A DNA stretch of 64,000 bases from Bacteroidales bacterium (GCA_017548985.1 JAFYYW010000037.1:120166-184165), one strand, 5' to 3'. Shown: positions 27,214 through 37,094, numbered from the stretch's first letter. Translations and numbers: made by a program. Notes: generated by a model not told the origin, from the letters alone.

Positions 27214-28344
27214 TTATCCCCGCCTGTTTTTATCCAAAAACCTTAACAACCCGTCTCTATGCGCGTCGCATCCAACGTAATCAATGAACAGATCACCTTT
27301 CTTTTTTGACAGGAACGGCCTGATAATGCCTATACGGGCCAACCTACGAGCCAATTTATCTGGAAGAGCGAACGCTCCCTTATAGACATAAGCCTGCCTA
27401 TCAAGAAAAGCATAGTATTCATTTTCAAGGGCTTCCGGATCAGCGATAACCCCATTCAACCCACTTATACGGGAAAGGAAAGACTTGGAGGATTCCTCAT
27501 CCAGAAGACGAGGTCCCGGTTGCTCCAAGCATTGGGAGAAGGGAATCAGTTTGAAAACAGGTTCCGCTTCTTCACCCAAATCCAGTTCCACCAAAAAACC
27601 TTTATGCCATGAATCGCCTTCCGGCTTTAGAGGCTCGAAACAGAAATTACCGATCCCATAGAAGATAGGCTTTCCTGAATACACTTCATATCCGGAACAG
27701 CAATGCTGATGATGGTTTATGACCGCGTCAGCGCCAGCATCGACAAATGCCCTATAGGTACGGACCATCCTCGGGGAAGGATACTCACAACGCTCATATC
27801 CACCATGAACTATAACCACCACATAATCAGCCTGATCCTTAGCGAAACGGATCTGGCTTACTTGTGTCACAGGATCCAGCTCGGCCGCGCCTGGCGTATT
27901 CCTTCCAGCGATAGAGAACTCCCTCTCGCAGCAATTGATGATAGCCAAGGTCGTTCCTCCGACATCTTTGAGAAAAACCTTTGAGGCATCCTCCCTATCT
28001 TTCCCCGCCCCGACGTGGTCGATATCACGGGCATCAAGAAGAGACAAGGTCTCGAGAATTCCATCCGGGCCGAAGTCATTGATATGGTTATTGGCGAGGG
28101 TGACACAATCGAAACCGGCATATTCCAAAGCGTCCAAGGCCTCGGCACCACACTTTAACGCGGGTCCTATTTTACTGATTGGCTCCGGAGCTTCAGTAGC
28201 GGGACACTCAAGATTGACGACAGAGTAGTCAACCTTCTCCGTAATCTTCTTGATATCAGAGAAAACCGAATCGAAATCGCATCCCCTGATAAGCTCATTG
28301 ACTTTTCCTGACGGGTAATAGTCCCCTGCTATCAATAGTCTCAT
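27214..28344 (-). CDS. CapA-family (PGA_cap) metallophosphatase-like protein
   Basis: A 376-residue protein of the CapA/PgsA family, first known from poly-gamma-glutamate capsule synthesis and belonging to the calcineurin-like metallophosphoesterase fold. Motifs are AGDYYPSG, NLECPAT, TLANNHINDFGPDG, VIVHGGYE, INHHQHCCSGYE and GIGNFCFEP. There is no signal peptide or membrane segment, so it is probably cytosolic, as are other CapA proteins in glycan clusters. It overlaps the upstream GT4 gene by 4 bases. No CapB, CapC or CapE partner is present, so synthesis of polyglutamate itself is not indicated. Confidence 0.85.
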   Translation of the reverse strand: MRLLIAGDYYPSGKVNELIRGCDFDSVFSDIKKITEKVDYSVVNLECPATEAPEPISKIGPALKCGAEALDALEYAGFDCVTLANNHINDFGPDGILETLSLLDARDIDHVGAGKDREDASKVFLKDVGGTTLAIINCCEREFSIAGRNTPGAAELDPVTQVSQIRFAKDQADYVVVIVHGGYERCEYPSPRMVRTYRAFVDAGADAVINHHQHCCSGYEVYSGKPIFYGIGNFCFEPLKPEGDSWHKGFLVELDLGEEAEPVFKLIPFSQCLEQPGPRLLDEESSKSFLSRISGLNGVIADPEALENEYYAFLDRQAYVYKGAFALPDKLARRLARIGIIRPFLSKKKGDLFIDYVGCDAHRDGLLRFLDKNRRG

Positions 28345-29537
28345 TTCCCTAAACTGTTAAGAAAACCGAGGAGGGGTTCTCCCCATATGGAATAATCGAA
28401 ACTGCGACGACATAGCGCCCTGGCCTCATCGGATATTCTTTTCCTTTCATCCGGATTCATGAAAACCCGGACTATGGCACGTGCCAGGGCATCCTTGTCC
28501 CCCACGTCAACAATATAAGCGGACCGGCCATCCTCAAGCCAGTTCACAGCCTCGCCAAACCGAGTGATTATCACCGGTTTCCCCGCGGCGAGATACTCTC
28601 CGAGTTTAGTCGAGAAACCATAACGGTTCTGAAGGGTGGGATACTTGTTGATTATAGTGAGGGAGGCTCCCGCCAGATAATCTCTCAAACGACTGCCCTG
28701 AAGATATCCAGTGAATATGATCTTTCCATCCAGGCCATATTGGTCAATCAAGCGGATAATATCATCCTTGTGAGGAGAGTCTCCAATTAAGCCGGACATG
28801 ATGAACCTCACTGGGAATGGAATGTCTCTCACAGCTTTACCGAATGCCTCGATCATTCCGAGAATGCCATCCTTCTGCTCGAAAAGGGTTCCGGAATGGA
28901 AGATGTACGGGATTTCATGATCCATGCTCTTGTCCGGAAGGTCAAATTCCTCGTAATCAACCAATATGGGAACCTTGATATGCTTACAATCCGGCCTTGT
29001 TCTCTCTTTCGCGATCTCCAGGAGCGCATCTGAGATACTCACGACACCGTCAAGGAGAGGAAACTGCTCGGAGAGAACGCGTTCCCGCATATGAGCCGTC
29101 TCTTCAGTCTCAGTGGACGTGCCATAAGGGATCTCACATAAATCCCTGACACAAAACGCCCCCACGCTTTTGGCCGCATTCATGAATCTCAGCATCAAAT
29201 CCAGTTGATTTCCCATGTACAAGAAAAGCACATCCCCCTTATGGAGATTCTTTCTCAAATACCTTTCAGTCAACTTGGCATCAAGCCAATTATAGAACTT
29301 ACGGGTGACAAAATGGTTCCCTTTATATGGCGATCCTCCGATATAACGGAAAGGGACACCCTGATAAGACCCTTTGGGAGCGGTATTCCGGGCCATACCC
29401 CGCTTTTCCGTCCTTCTATAGAGAACCACCTCACAATCAATTCCTACGGATCTCATCGCCCGGGCATAACAGGTTATCCTTCTTGTCCCGGCCATTCCAT
29501 TAGGATAAGGCTCCGAAGCCACGATTATCAGTCTCAT
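28341..29537 (-). CDS. Family 4 glycosyltransferase
   Basis: A 398-residue retaining glycosyltransferase with the GT-B fold. The N-terminal half has the acceptor domain with SEPYPNGMAGTRRITCYARAM, and the C-terminal half carries the donor-site features: IFHSGTLFEQKDGILGMIEAF, IIFTGYLQGSRLRDYLAGA and TKLGEYLAAGKPVIITRFGE, the last being the E-x7-E-like motif of GT4. It overlaps both neighbours by 4 bases. The donor is probably a nucleotide sugar; identity unknown. Confidence 0.88.
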   Translation of the reverse strand: MRLIIVASEPYPNGMAGTRRITCYARAMRSVGIDCEVVLYRRTEKRGMARNTAPKGSYQGVPFRYIGGSPYKGNHFVTRKFYNWLDAKLTERYLRKNLHKGDVLFLYMGNQLDLMLRFMNAAKSVGAFCVRDLCEIPYGTSTETEETAHMRERVLSEQFPLLDGVVSISDALLEIAKERTRPDCKHIKVPILVDYEEFDLPDKSMDHEIPYIFHSGTLFEQKDGILGMIEAFGKAVRDIPFPVRFIMSGLIGDSPHKDDIIRLIDQYGLDGKIIFTGYLQGSRLRDYLAGASLTIINKYPTLQNRYGFSTKLGEYLAAGKPVIITRFGEAVNWLEDGRSAYIVDVGDKDALARAIVRVFMNPDERKRISDEARALCRRSFDYSIWGEPLLGFLNSLGK

Positions 29538-31075
29538 TTCCTTGCCCTCCTGATGATTTTATAGAATATCTCCTCTATAAAGTCACGCTCACCTTTGGTA
29601 AGGGCGTAAAAATATGATAGCAAACCGATTACCAAGGTCGTCGAGGCTGTGACCGCGACAAGTCTCAAGAAACCGGCCGGAATCATGACGCGGACTCCAT
29701 AACCAGCCAAAAAAGCGAATACCGCGACCAACGCCAAACGGATCAACACTTTTCGGATGAAATCCAATATCGGGAAACCCTCTTGCCATTTGCAGATAAG
29801 AAGGCACAACACGTCAATAATGATCTGCGTCACCAAAAAGACGATATATGATGATTCAGGAGTCCCGCCCAGCGCGTAGATGACCCATACGGCAACGAAA
29901 GCGCAAAGGTTCATGATACCCGCCATGACGCAAAAAGATTTGATTCTACCCGAAGCAATTATCAATTGCCTGGGCGAGTTCATTCCAATATCAGCCAGTA
30001 TGCATAACAAGGATATTCTCACGAACGTCGACGTGTATTCCGGGACATCTTTAAGCCATAGATCCAGAAGATAATCGCACTCAAGGAATAACGGTGTCAC
30101 GATGAGCAACAGAAGCAGGAACGATATCTTGACACCCTTATGGACAAGGTCGAAAACATACTTCTTATCCCCTTCAGCATAAGATTTAGTCAGACGCGGA
30201 TTAAGGGCGCTCAAGAAATTGACAGCGAAAGGACGGACCGTCCCCTCAACCTGTGTGGTCAGGCCCCTGGCCGCATTGACAAGAACTCCGAAGTACTTGT
30301 TAATCAGTAGGTTGGTACCACTGTTAGCCATCACACCGAATCCTGAGCTGAAAAAATTCCAACCCACGAAGCCCGACATCTCTTTGATAATCCCTTTGTC
30401 AACGACAATACGTCCCCTACTCTCATCAAAATGCCGTTTGCAGTAGATCCCGTAAGTTATTCGCACTATAATCGCGATGACGAGCATCAATAACGAATAT
30501 GTCTTAAGCTTGTCGAAAGAAGAATACATCAACAAGATGGCCACAGAAAGTTTCAAAAGCGACTCCAGGATGCTGATGTAAGCGTAAGCGGACATCTTCT
30601 CATGCGCCAGGATCATGGAATTATAAGGAACACTCAGCAAATTGACGCACAAAATGCCGAAAGAGCAATGTAGAACCCAACGGGCTGCCACCAAACGGTC
30701 CGGAGGTATACTCATATGACTGTTCAACCACCAGAGACCCGCTGTTTCCACAATCAGGCCTACCACCAGACACATGAGCAATTGGATAATAACGCTGGCT
30801 GAGAAAACCCGGTGAGTCTTAGCCGGATCACCCTCTCCAAGGGAGAAGGTCAGGAAACGGGTAATAGCGCTCGACACCGAGCCAGTCAAGACAGCGCAGA
30901 AAGACACGACGCCACCAACAGCGTTGAAAACTCCAAAGTCGTGCTCGCCAAGAGTTTGCAGAATTATTCTTGACGTGAACAGCCCGATGAACATCATCAA
31001 GAGCATACGGATAAAGAGGAATACGGTATTACCCGCGATCCTCTTATTCTTCTCGTAGTTTGATGATCCGCTCAT
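29534..31075 (-). CDS. Oligosaccharide flippase (Wzx-like, MOP superfamily)
   Basis: A 513-residue inner-membrane protein with about twelve to fourteen hydrophobic helices. It starts with KNKRIAGNTVFLFIRMLLMMFIGLFTSRII (in parts), a segment typical of Wzx/RfbX-type exporters, and has ARGLTTQVEGTVRPF in the middle. It would flip undecaprenyl-linked oligosaccharide across the inner membrane. It starts 21 bp after the epimerase stop and overlaps the GT4 gene by 4 bases. The Wzy polymerase and the initiating phosphoglycosyltransferase that normally accompany it are not in the cluster. Confidence 0.86.
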   Translation of the reverse strand: MSGSSNYEKNKRIAGNTVFLFIRMLLMMFIGLFTSRIILQTLGEHDFGVFNAVGGVVSFCAVLTGSVSSAITRFLTFSLGEGDPAKTHRVFSASVIIQLLMCLVVGLIVETAGLWWLNSHMSIPPDRLVAARWVLHCSFGILCVNLLSVPYNSMILAHEKMSAYAYISILESLLKLSVAILLMYSSFDKLKTYSLLMLVIAIIVRITYGIYCKRHFDESRGRIVVDKGIIKEMSGFVGWNFFSSGFGVMANSGTNLLINKYFGVLVNAARGLTTQVEGTVRPFAVNFLSALNPRLTKSYAEGDKKYVFDLVHKGVKISFLLLLLIVTPLFLECDYLLDLWLKDVPEYTSTFVRISLLCILADIGMNSPRQLIIASGRIKSFCVMAGIMNLCAFVAVWVIYALGGTPESSYIVFLVTQIIIDVLCLLICKWQEGFPILDFIRKVLIRLALVAVFAFLAGYGVRVMIPAGFLRLVAVTASTTLVIGLLSYFYALTKGERDFIEEIFYKIIRRARK

Positions 31076-31096
31076 ATTACTGGAAACTTCTGACTA

Positions 31097-32128
31097 TCAA
31101 CGCAAAGGGTTCTTCTCTGATTTGAACCAGGCGATAAACTGTCCGATACCCTCATGAAGGGTTGTGGAGGGATGGTATCCAAGTCGGGTCTCAAGCTTGG
31201 AGCAATCGGCGTAGGTCTGGTAAACATCTCCCGCCTGCATCGGAAGGAACTCTTTCCTCGCCTCAGTTCCGAGAGCCGTCTCAATCTCCGAGATGAAATC
31301 CATCAGCTTCACCGGGTTGGAGCAACCGATATTATACACCTCGAACGGCACAGACGCGTCGCCTCCGCCTGCGGGCGGATTGTCAATGACCCGGATGGTG
31401 CCTTCGACGATGTCGTCGACATAGGTGAAATCACGGATCATGTCACCACCATTGAACACCTTGATAGGCTCCCCTTTGGAAATGGCCGTGGCGAAAAGCA
31501 TCGGAGACATGTCCGGCCGCCCCCAGGGGCCATAGACAGTGAAGAAACGAAGCCCCGTGGCCGGAATCCCGTAAAGCTTTGAATATGAGTGAGCCATAAG
31601 CTCATTAGACTTCTTGGTCACCCCGTACAGACTGACCTGCGAGTCAGCCTTGTCATCCTCGCTGAAAGGAACCTTCGTGTTCAAACCGTATACCGAGCTC
31701 GAAGAAGCGAAAACGAGATGCCTCACAGGATGGTTCCGGCATGCCTCAAGGATATTAAGGAACCCTTCGAGATTGCTGTGGAGATAAGAGTAAGGGTTTG
31801 TGATCGAATACCTCACACCTGCCTGTGCGGCGAGATTGACCACCACATCGAATCCTTCCTCCGCAAAAAGCCTGTCAAGCGACCCCTTGTCGCATAAATC
31901 GCCTTTCACAAAACGCGCGGAAGACCACTTGGTACTGTATTTGACCTCACCTTCAGCGAAAGGGCCGGCAAAACCATTCTCCTTCAGACGACCGTATTTG
32001 AGACGGACGTCATAATAATCATTGATATTGTCGAATCCGACGACCTCGTCACCCCTGTTTGCCAATCTCGCGAGAAGATTAGCTCCGATGAACCCGGCCG
32101 CACCGGTCAAAAAAACCTTCATCCCCAA
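31097..32128 (-). CDS. NAD-dependent epimerase, probably UDP-glucuronate 4-epimerase
   Basis: A 343-residue extended short-chain dehydrogenase. Rossmann motif TGAAGFIGANLLARL near residues 8-22, GFDNINDYYDVRLKYGRL, FASSSSVYGLN (catalytic Ser region), YGVTKKSNELMAHSYS (Tyr-x3-Lys), and GLRFFTVYGPWGRPDMS. The NDYYDVxLKxxRL segment and the RPDM stretch are typical of UDP-glucuronate 4-epimerases (CapI/LpsL type), which make UDP-galacturonate; UDP-glucose 4-epimerase is less likely. It is the first gene of the polysaccharide cluster and begins directly after the purC stop, with no intervening base. Confidence 0.85.
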   Translation of the reverse strand: MGMKVFLTGAAGFIGANLLARLANRGDEVVGFDNINDYYDVRLKYGRLKENGFAGPFAEGEVKYSTKWSSARFVKGDLCDKGSLDRLFAEEGFDVVVNLAAQAGVRYSITNPYSYLHSNLEGFLNILEACRNHPVRHLVFASSSSVYGLNTKVPFSEDDKADSQVSLYGVTKKSNELMAHSYSKLYGIPATGLRFFTVYGPWGRPDMSPMLFATAISKGEPIKVFNGGDMIRDFTYVDDIVEGTIRVIDNPPAGGGDASVPFEVYNIGCSNPVKLMDFISEIETALGTEARKEFLPMQAGDVYQTYADCSKLETRLGYHPSTTLHEGIGQFIAWFKSEKNPLR

Positions 32129-33070
32129 TTATTTGACACTTTCTATCCAGGAACGCACATTCGCCTCTATCGAAGACCCTGAATACTCCACCTTCTCAAA
32201 CTTTTCTCCTGTGATATGCTCGTAAAGCTCGATATAGCGATCTGTGATGCCAGCCACGACCTCGGGAGTCATCTCAGGCACTTTCTGGCCTTCCTGTCCC
32301 TGGAAACCGTTGGCCATAAGCCACTCACGGACGAACTCCTTTGAGAGCTGCCTCTGCCTCTCCCCTTTCGCGAGTCTCTCCTCATAGCCTTCGGCATAGA
32401 AATACCTCGAAGAGTCAGGGGTATGGACCTCGTCCATAAGGTAAATCTCCCCATTCCTCTTGCCGAACTCATATTTGGTGTCCACCAGAATAAGACCCTG
32501 TTTGGCGGCTATCTCAGTACCCCTCTGGAATATCGCCCTGGTATATTCCTCAAGTTTCTCGTAATCTTCTTTCCCGACCAGGCCGGTGGCTATGATATCC
32601 TCTTTCGAGATGTCCTCGTCATGGCCTTCCGCCGCTTTAGTGGTGGGGGTTATGATAGGCTCAGGAAACTTCTGGTTCTCAACCATACCCTCAGGAAGAG
32701 GAACACCGCAGAGAGTCCTCTTTCCGGCCTTGTATTCCCGCCAGGCATGGCCCGCGAGATAGCCCCTGATGACCATCTCGACCTTGAAAGGCTCGCATTT
32801 GTATCCAACGGTGACAGCCGGATCAGGAACAGCGACCTTCCAATTCGGAAGAATGTCTGAAGTGGCGTCCAGGAACTTTGAGGCTATCCGGTTCAGCACT
32901 TGACCCTTATAAGGAATACCCTCAGGAAGGACCACATCAAAAGCCGAGATCCTGTCGGTGACCACCATTGCAAGATACTTCCCGTCGATATCGTAGACAT
33001 CACGCACCTTGCCGACATACTTGCCAACCTGTCCCGGGAGGTTGAAGCCCGTTTCCACAATAGCTTTCAT
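32129..33070 (-). CDS. purC: SAICAR synthetase
   Basis: A 313-residue phosphoribosylaminoimidazole-succinocarboxamide synthase that joins aspartate to CAIR with ATP in purine biosynthesis. Signatures are [31 protein letters not shown] (parts), [16 protein letters not shown] and [11 protein letters not shown] with [11 protein letters not shown]. The length fits the longer Bacteroidota/fungal-type enzyme rather than the 237-residue E. coli form. It starts immediately after recX (no spacing) and runs straight into the epimerase gene, so the polysaccharide genes may be partly transcribed from this upstream unit. Confidence 0.96.
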   Translation of the reverse strand: MKAIVETGFNLPGQVGKYVGKVRDVYDIDGKYLAMVVTDRISAFDVVLPEGIPYKGQVLNRIASKFLDATSDILPNWKVAVPDPAVTVGYKCEPFKVEMVIRGYLAGHAWREYKAGKRTLCGVPLPEGMVENQKFPEPIITPTTKAAEGHDEDISKEDIIATGLVGKEDYEKLEEYTRAIFQRGTEIAAKQGLILVDTKYEFGKRNGEIYLMDEVHTPDSSRYFYAEGYEERLAKGERQRQLSKEFVREWLMANGFQGQEGQKVPEMTPEVVAGITDRYIELYEHITGEKFEKVEYSGSSIEANVRSWIESVK

Positions 33071-33553
33071 TTATTCTTGATCATTAATTATTTCCATATC
33101 TTTCAACAGCTCCCCTACAACCGGGGCGAGCTGGTCATATCCATACCCTCTGGTCAGACCAAATTTCAGGAGTTTGAACTTTATCAGGGGATCTCCAATA
33201 AGGGTCTTGCATTTCGTCTCTAGAACAGAGCGCATCCTGCTGTCAGCCTCGTCCTTGTCAACCTCACCCAAAGCTTGCGCCACGACAGGCCTGGGAATAC
33301 CCTTTCCCACAAGGGTATATGTGATTTTCGCCGGTCCCCATCCGGTCAACCTGGACTTCTCCCTGGCGAAAGCGGAGGCATAACGCAGGTCATCCACAAA
33401 CCTGTCGGCGACTAATGACTCGACAAGCTTCCCGGCCTGTTCCCGATCCCCGTCGAAGGCAGTCATGGCTTTCCTGAACACATCGGAGGTGCAATACTCC
33501 CTCTTTGAGCATTGTGCCTGCAGGCGATCCAAGACTTTAGAATATTCCTCCAT
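33071..33553 (-). CDS. recX: RecX regulatory protein
   Basis: A 160-residue all-helical protein that modulates RecA filaments. The RecX pattern is visible: a first repeat with KREYCTSDVFRKAM, then LVESLVADRFVDDLRYASAFAREK with the F-x-DDxRYAxxFxxxK motif, and GWGPAKITYTLVGKGIP. I set the start at the ATG at 33553, one base after the patatin gene stop; a longer reading would overlap that gene by 43 codons without RecX similarity. Interestingly recA lies only 3.6 kb away on the other strand. purC follows with no gap. Confidence 0.9.
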   Translation of the reverse strand: MEEYSKVLDRLQAQCSKREYCTSDVFRKAMTAFDGDREQAGKLVESLVADRFVDDLRYASAFAREKSRLTGWGPAKITYTLVGKGIPRPVVAQALGEVDKDEADSRMRSVLETKCKTLIGDPLIKFKLLKFGLTRGYGYDQLAPVVGELLKDMEIINDQE

Positions 33554-33554
33554 A

Positions 33555-35996
33555 TCAGAAATCAAATCCAAGGCTGACGTAAATTCCGGCTTTATGTGAA
33601 TAATCTGACCAGTGGACATTGAAACCCAAAGGGCCGATGATGGAGTTGTAAGTGTACTGCAAGCCAAAGCCATGATAGTCACTGACCTCCTCCGCCCAGT
33701 TCATGAACCCGTCCAACTCGTTTGAGGACAGGGCGTAATTGTAAATGGCCGTGATATAGTTGTTCCTATAGACCTTGAAGCGGAAATCAGTTCTGGCGAT
33801 GCCAAGCAACTTGGGCATTGAGGCAGAGGAAGTTATGCCGATAAAAGGCATCTGCTGCTCAAGATATCGCCCGGCGAGACTGCCACCCATGGTGTTTGCG
33901 AATGGTATGGGAATATCGTCTCCGAACAACGCCCTCATGTTGAGGGAAGGGATGAACGCGAAGGAATCCCCGCCATACACTTTCAAAGCGTCGAAATGGA
34001 TAGCATGGAAATGAGGCATCTTCTTGGGGAAAGACCCGAACATCCAACTGTATGAGATCCCGACGGAATGACCGCTGGAAGGCAGGTATCCATCATCCAA
34101 CGAATCGTTCCTTCCATCTATGAAGAAAGACAGGTGACTGTTGCTCAACTGGTCCACGTTGTAATCCGAGAGGTCCTTCTCAGAGAGGATGGAGCTGATG
34201 TTGAAATAATCATTCCGGAACCCTTCCTTGAGGAAGAACTTGGACCACTTGATATTGGAAAGGTAGACCTCTTGCCTGAGATTGGTGGAGTTGATCCTGA
34301 AGTTGTTGTCTCCCAGACTGAAGGTGTTCCTATCCGTATAGCGGATGCTGGCCGCCGCATTGACCGTCATACCCCTTTGGGCGACATAGGAATATACCAC
34401 ACCCGCATACGGGTTCGCACCGATCTTCCCGGTAAAGTCCAGGGAAGCCCCGCGGAGCTTCTGAACCCCGACACCCAGATTAAACAAGACGGCGACGACC
34501 TCCTCCGTGTCAAACCTCGCCCCGAAACCCACCTTGTTGATAGGTCCCTTCTTGCAGTTGAATTTCAAACGGTAAGGCTGGTCGTCACCAAGAAGCTCAT
34601 AATTGACATAATCGAAAGAATTCGTGGCGTAAATGGTAGCCACAGCGTTCTCTATATCTTCACTGCCAACGTATGTGCCAGCCTTCAGTTTTATCTTATT
34701 CTGAAGATAGACGCTCTCCTTGTCACTCACACCGACTACCTCGACTCCGGAGATCATGACCTTATCCAGCCGGATGTCATCAGCGACCTCATTATGCAGG
34801 GTCTTGACCCCCGGCCCGACAATCCTCTTGAGGGAATCCAAGGCGGAGGCCTGAGCGACCGCGGCATCATACCCCCGGCTGATTATAACATCGATACTCT
34901 GTGAGTCGAAACTCATCATGGTATACTCATGGAGATCCGGGAGGATCGTCACATCAGGGATATTGATATTGTTCTCGTAAGATGAGCGACCCATCATGTC
35001 GATTCCCGTGTCAAGGATATCTCCGAGGTTGTTGATCTCAGAATATGATTTATAACCACTTGAAAGGTTGACTCCTATCACGATGTCAGCCCCGCATTTC
35101 TTGGCCAGGTCAGTCGGGAAATTATTGCGCATTCCTCCATCCACAAGCACCATCCCGTCGGTTTTAACGGGAGTGAACAAGCCAGGTATCGACATGGTAG
35201 AGCGCAAGGCGGTATTGAGTTTCCCTTGAGTCCAGATCTTCGCTGTTCCCCTCACCAGATCCGTGGCGACACACAAAAACGGAATCGGAAGCTCTGTATA
35301 GAAGTCTATATCATCTTGATAACCGACTGAAAGCGAACTAAATAGATTATTGACGTTCTGGCCGAAGACCATTCCGGAAGGAAGGCTGCCGAGAAGGTTG
35401 TCCCTCACGAGACTGGACGCGTCGACATCACCGTCGGCACCAAGATGGAGCTCATCACCCTTGTGCGGGTACTGTGACTCATCTGACTTCTGTTTCAAAA
35501 ACTCCTTCTTGTCGTAATAGAAAGGGAAAGAGAGGGCGTATTTCTCTTTGTATTTTATCGTCGAATAGGATAAGTATTTCCTCGGAACTTTGTCAGACAG
35601 GGCCATATCCCAATCTACGCTTCTTATCAGGGAATCAAGATGAGGAGCGTCATATCCAAGGGCATAAATGCCTCCGACAAGGCCTCCCATGCTGGTGCCC
35701 ATGACGAGGTCGACAGGCATACCGATTGATTCCAGATAACTGATGACTCCAACATGGGCGGCACCCTTGGCGCCTCCACCGGACAGGACAAGGGCAACTG
35801 TCGGGCGATGCTCGACAATCCTGATGGAATCCAGCCTGTGCTTGATCACCCGGACCCTCAAGTCCCTGGCTTCCGTAGCCGCGTCTATCACAGCGTGACT
35901 CTGTTGCGCCATTGACGGGAAGGAAGCCGACAACAGCGCGAGTACCGCGGCATAAATGATTCTGGAAAAATATCGCATCATTCTCATAGGTTTCAT
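33555..35996 (-). CDS. Patatin-like phospholipase fused to an Omp85-type barrel
   Basis: An 813-residue outer-membrane protein. Signal peptide to about residue 31 (SMAQQ), then a patatin domain with glycine loop GGGAKG (73-78), nucleophile motif GTSMG (100-104, Ser102) and the catalytic Asp in LVDGGMRNNFP near residue 287. A POTRA-like region follows (KLKAGTYVGSEDIENAVATIYAT), and the last 350 residues form a 16-strand-type barrel ending in ISLGFDF-like aromatic strand (SLGFDF). The layout matches PlpD-type secreted phospholipases. The likely activity is lipid A1-type acyl hydrolysis outside the inner membrane. It overlaps rlmN by 4 bases. Confidence 0.9.
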   Translation of the reverse strand: MKPMRMMRYFSRIIYAAVLALLSASFPSMAQQSHAVIDAATEARDLRVRVIKHRLDSIRIVEHRPTVALVLSGGGAKGAAHVGVISYLESIGMPVDLVMGTSMGGLVGGIYALGYDAPHLDSLIRSVDWDMALSDKVPRKYLSYSTIKYKEKYALSFPFYYDKKEFLKQKSDESQYPHKGDELHLGADGDVDASSLVRDNLLGSLPSGMVFGQNVNNLFSSLSVGYQDDIDFYTELPIPFLCVATDLVRGTAKIWTQGKLNTALRSTMSIPGLFTPVKTDGMVLVDGGMRNNFPTDLAKKCGADIVIGVNLSSGYKSYSEINNLGDILDTGIDMMGRSSYENNINIPDVTILPDLHEYTMMSFDSQSIDVIISRGYDAAVAQASALDSLKRIVGPGVKTLHNEVADDIRLDKVMISGVEVVGVSDKESVYLQNKIKLKAGTYVGSEDIENAVATIYATNSFDYVNYELLGDDQPYRLKFNCKKGPINKVGFGARFDTEEVVAVLFNLGVGVQKLRGASLDFTGKIGANPYAGVVYSYVAQRGMTVNAAASIRYTDRNTFSLGDNNFRINSTNLRQEVYLSNIKWSKFFLKEGFRNDYFNISSILSEKDLSDYNVDQLSNSHLSFFIDGRNDSLDDGYLPSSGHSVGISYSWMFGSFPKKMPHFHAIHFDALKVYGGDSFAFIPSLNMRALFGDDIPIPFANTMGGSLAGRYLEQQMPFIGITSSASMPKLLGIARTDFRFKVYRNNYITAIYNYALSSNELDGFMNWAEEVSDYHGFGLQYTYNSIIGPLGFNVHWSDYSHKAGIYVSLGFDF

Positions 35997-37021
35997 GTGA
36001 CTGACTTTTTTCTGTGCTCTCCCGCCAGCATACCGCAGGCAGCCATTATATCCTCACCCCTGGAAGCCCTTATGGTACATGTGATTCCATGGTTTGAAAG
36101 ACGGTCCCGGAAGTTTTCCATGACGATCTGGGGGGATGTTTCGAAGGGAGCGTCGGGAATCTTATGGAACCGGATCAGGTTGACCCTGCACTCCAGTCCT
36201 TTAAGGAGTCTTATCAAAGCGTCAGCGTGACGTTTGGTGTCGTTCAGCCCGGCGAACATGGTGTACTCGAAACTGACCCGGCGCTGACCCGTGAAATCAT
36301 ATTCATGAAGCAAATCGATCACGTCCTCTTCCGACCAGGCCTTCTGCGCGGGCATCAAAGCCGCCCTCTCTTCCGGGAATGGATTATGGAGACTGACCGC
36401 GAGGTGGCAACGGGTCTCATCAAGGAAACGTCTCAGATACGGCAAAACACCTATCGTCGAGAGGGTTATACGCTTCGGGCTCCAACCGAAACCCCAATCC
36501 GAGGTCAGCACCTCGATTGCCCTGACCACGTTATCGTAATTGTCCAAAGGCTCACCCATGCCCATGAACACGGCATTGGTCAAATCCTGGGACTCATCTA
36601 TTGCGATGAACTGCGAGAGAATCCCCGCCGCTGTGAGGTCCCCATGGAATCCTTGGCGGCCGGTCATGCAGAACTTGCATCCCATACGGCAGCCGGCCTG
36701 GCTGGACACGCAGAGAGTCTTCCGCTCATCATCAGGGATCATCACCGCCTCAACAGCGTCTCCCCTTCCAAGAGGGAACAGATATTTCTTGGTTCCATCC
36801 TTGGAAATCTGGCATGAGGACGGGGACACAAGTCCGAGATCAAACTCCTCAGCAAGCCTTTCCCTGCCCACTTTGGAGATATTGGTCATTTCCTCGAATG
36901 ACCGGGCCCGATGAACGTAGAGCCAGCTCGCCAACTGCTTTCCGGCGAAGGCCGGGAGACCGACCTTAAGAGCGGCTTCCTTGAGTTCAGCGGGCGTCTT
37001 TCCTAATAATGACTCTCTCAT
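35993..37021 (-). CDS. rlmN: 23S rRNA (adenine2503-C2)-methyltransferase RlmN
   Basis: A 342-residue radical-SAM enzyme that methylates A2503 of 23S rRNA and A37 of some tRNAs. The radical-SAM cluster motif CRMGCKFC has cysteines at about 111, 115 and 118; the preceding TLCVSSQAG and following TGRQGFHGDLTAAGIL are family-typical, as is VFMGMGEPLDNYDNVVRAI (parts). The C-terminal CTIRASRGEDIMAACGML contains the second catalytic cysteine. First gene of the minus-strand run that includes patatin, recX and purC; divergent from recA. Confidence 0.95.
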   Translation of the reverse strand: MRESLLGKTPAELKEAALKVGLPAFAGKQLASWLYVHRARSFEEMTNISKVGRERLAEEFDLGLVSPSSCQISKDGTKKYLFPLGRGDAVEAVMIPDDERKTLCVSSQAGCRMGCKFCMTGRQGFHGDLTAAGILSQFIAIDESQDLTNAVFMGMGEPLDNYDNVVRAIEVLTSDWGFGWSPKRITLSTIGVLPYLRRFLDETRCHLAVSLHNPFPEERAALMPAQKAWSEEDVIDLLHEYDFTGQRRVSFEYTMFAGLNDTKRHADALIRLLKGLECRVNLIRFHKIPDAPFETSPQIVMENFRDRLSNHGITCTIRASRGEDIMAACGMLAGEHRKKSVT

Positions 37022-37044
37022 TGGGCGAATAATATATACGAGTA

Positions 37045-37052
37045 CAAATTTA
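37045..37052 (-). promoter_or_regulatory. Candidate -7 box of rlmN
   Basis: TAAATTTG on the minus strand (complement of 37045-37052), followed by T. The start would be about 17 bases before the rlmN ATG. A clear -33 TTG is not seen. Confidence 0.4.
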
Positions 37053-37086
37053 ATGAAAAATAATGTCAGATTTTAGGTTTAATTAA

Positions 37087-37094
37087 TATCTTTG
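37087..37094 (+). promoter_or_regulatory. Candidate -7 box of recA
   Basis: TATCTTTG fits TAnnTTTG and leaves a leader of about 25 bases. No LexA-type palindrome is apparent between 37022 and 37123. Confidence 0.5.

Noticed and set aside
22747..32128. Poly-gamma-glutamate capsule locus
   Set aside because: A CapA-like gene is present but CapB, CapC and CapE are not; CapA-like proteins also occur in other glycan clusters.
33554..33682. N-terminal extension of recX by 43 codons
   Set aside because: It overlaps the end of the patatin gene and lacks RecX features; RecX similarity begins at 33553.
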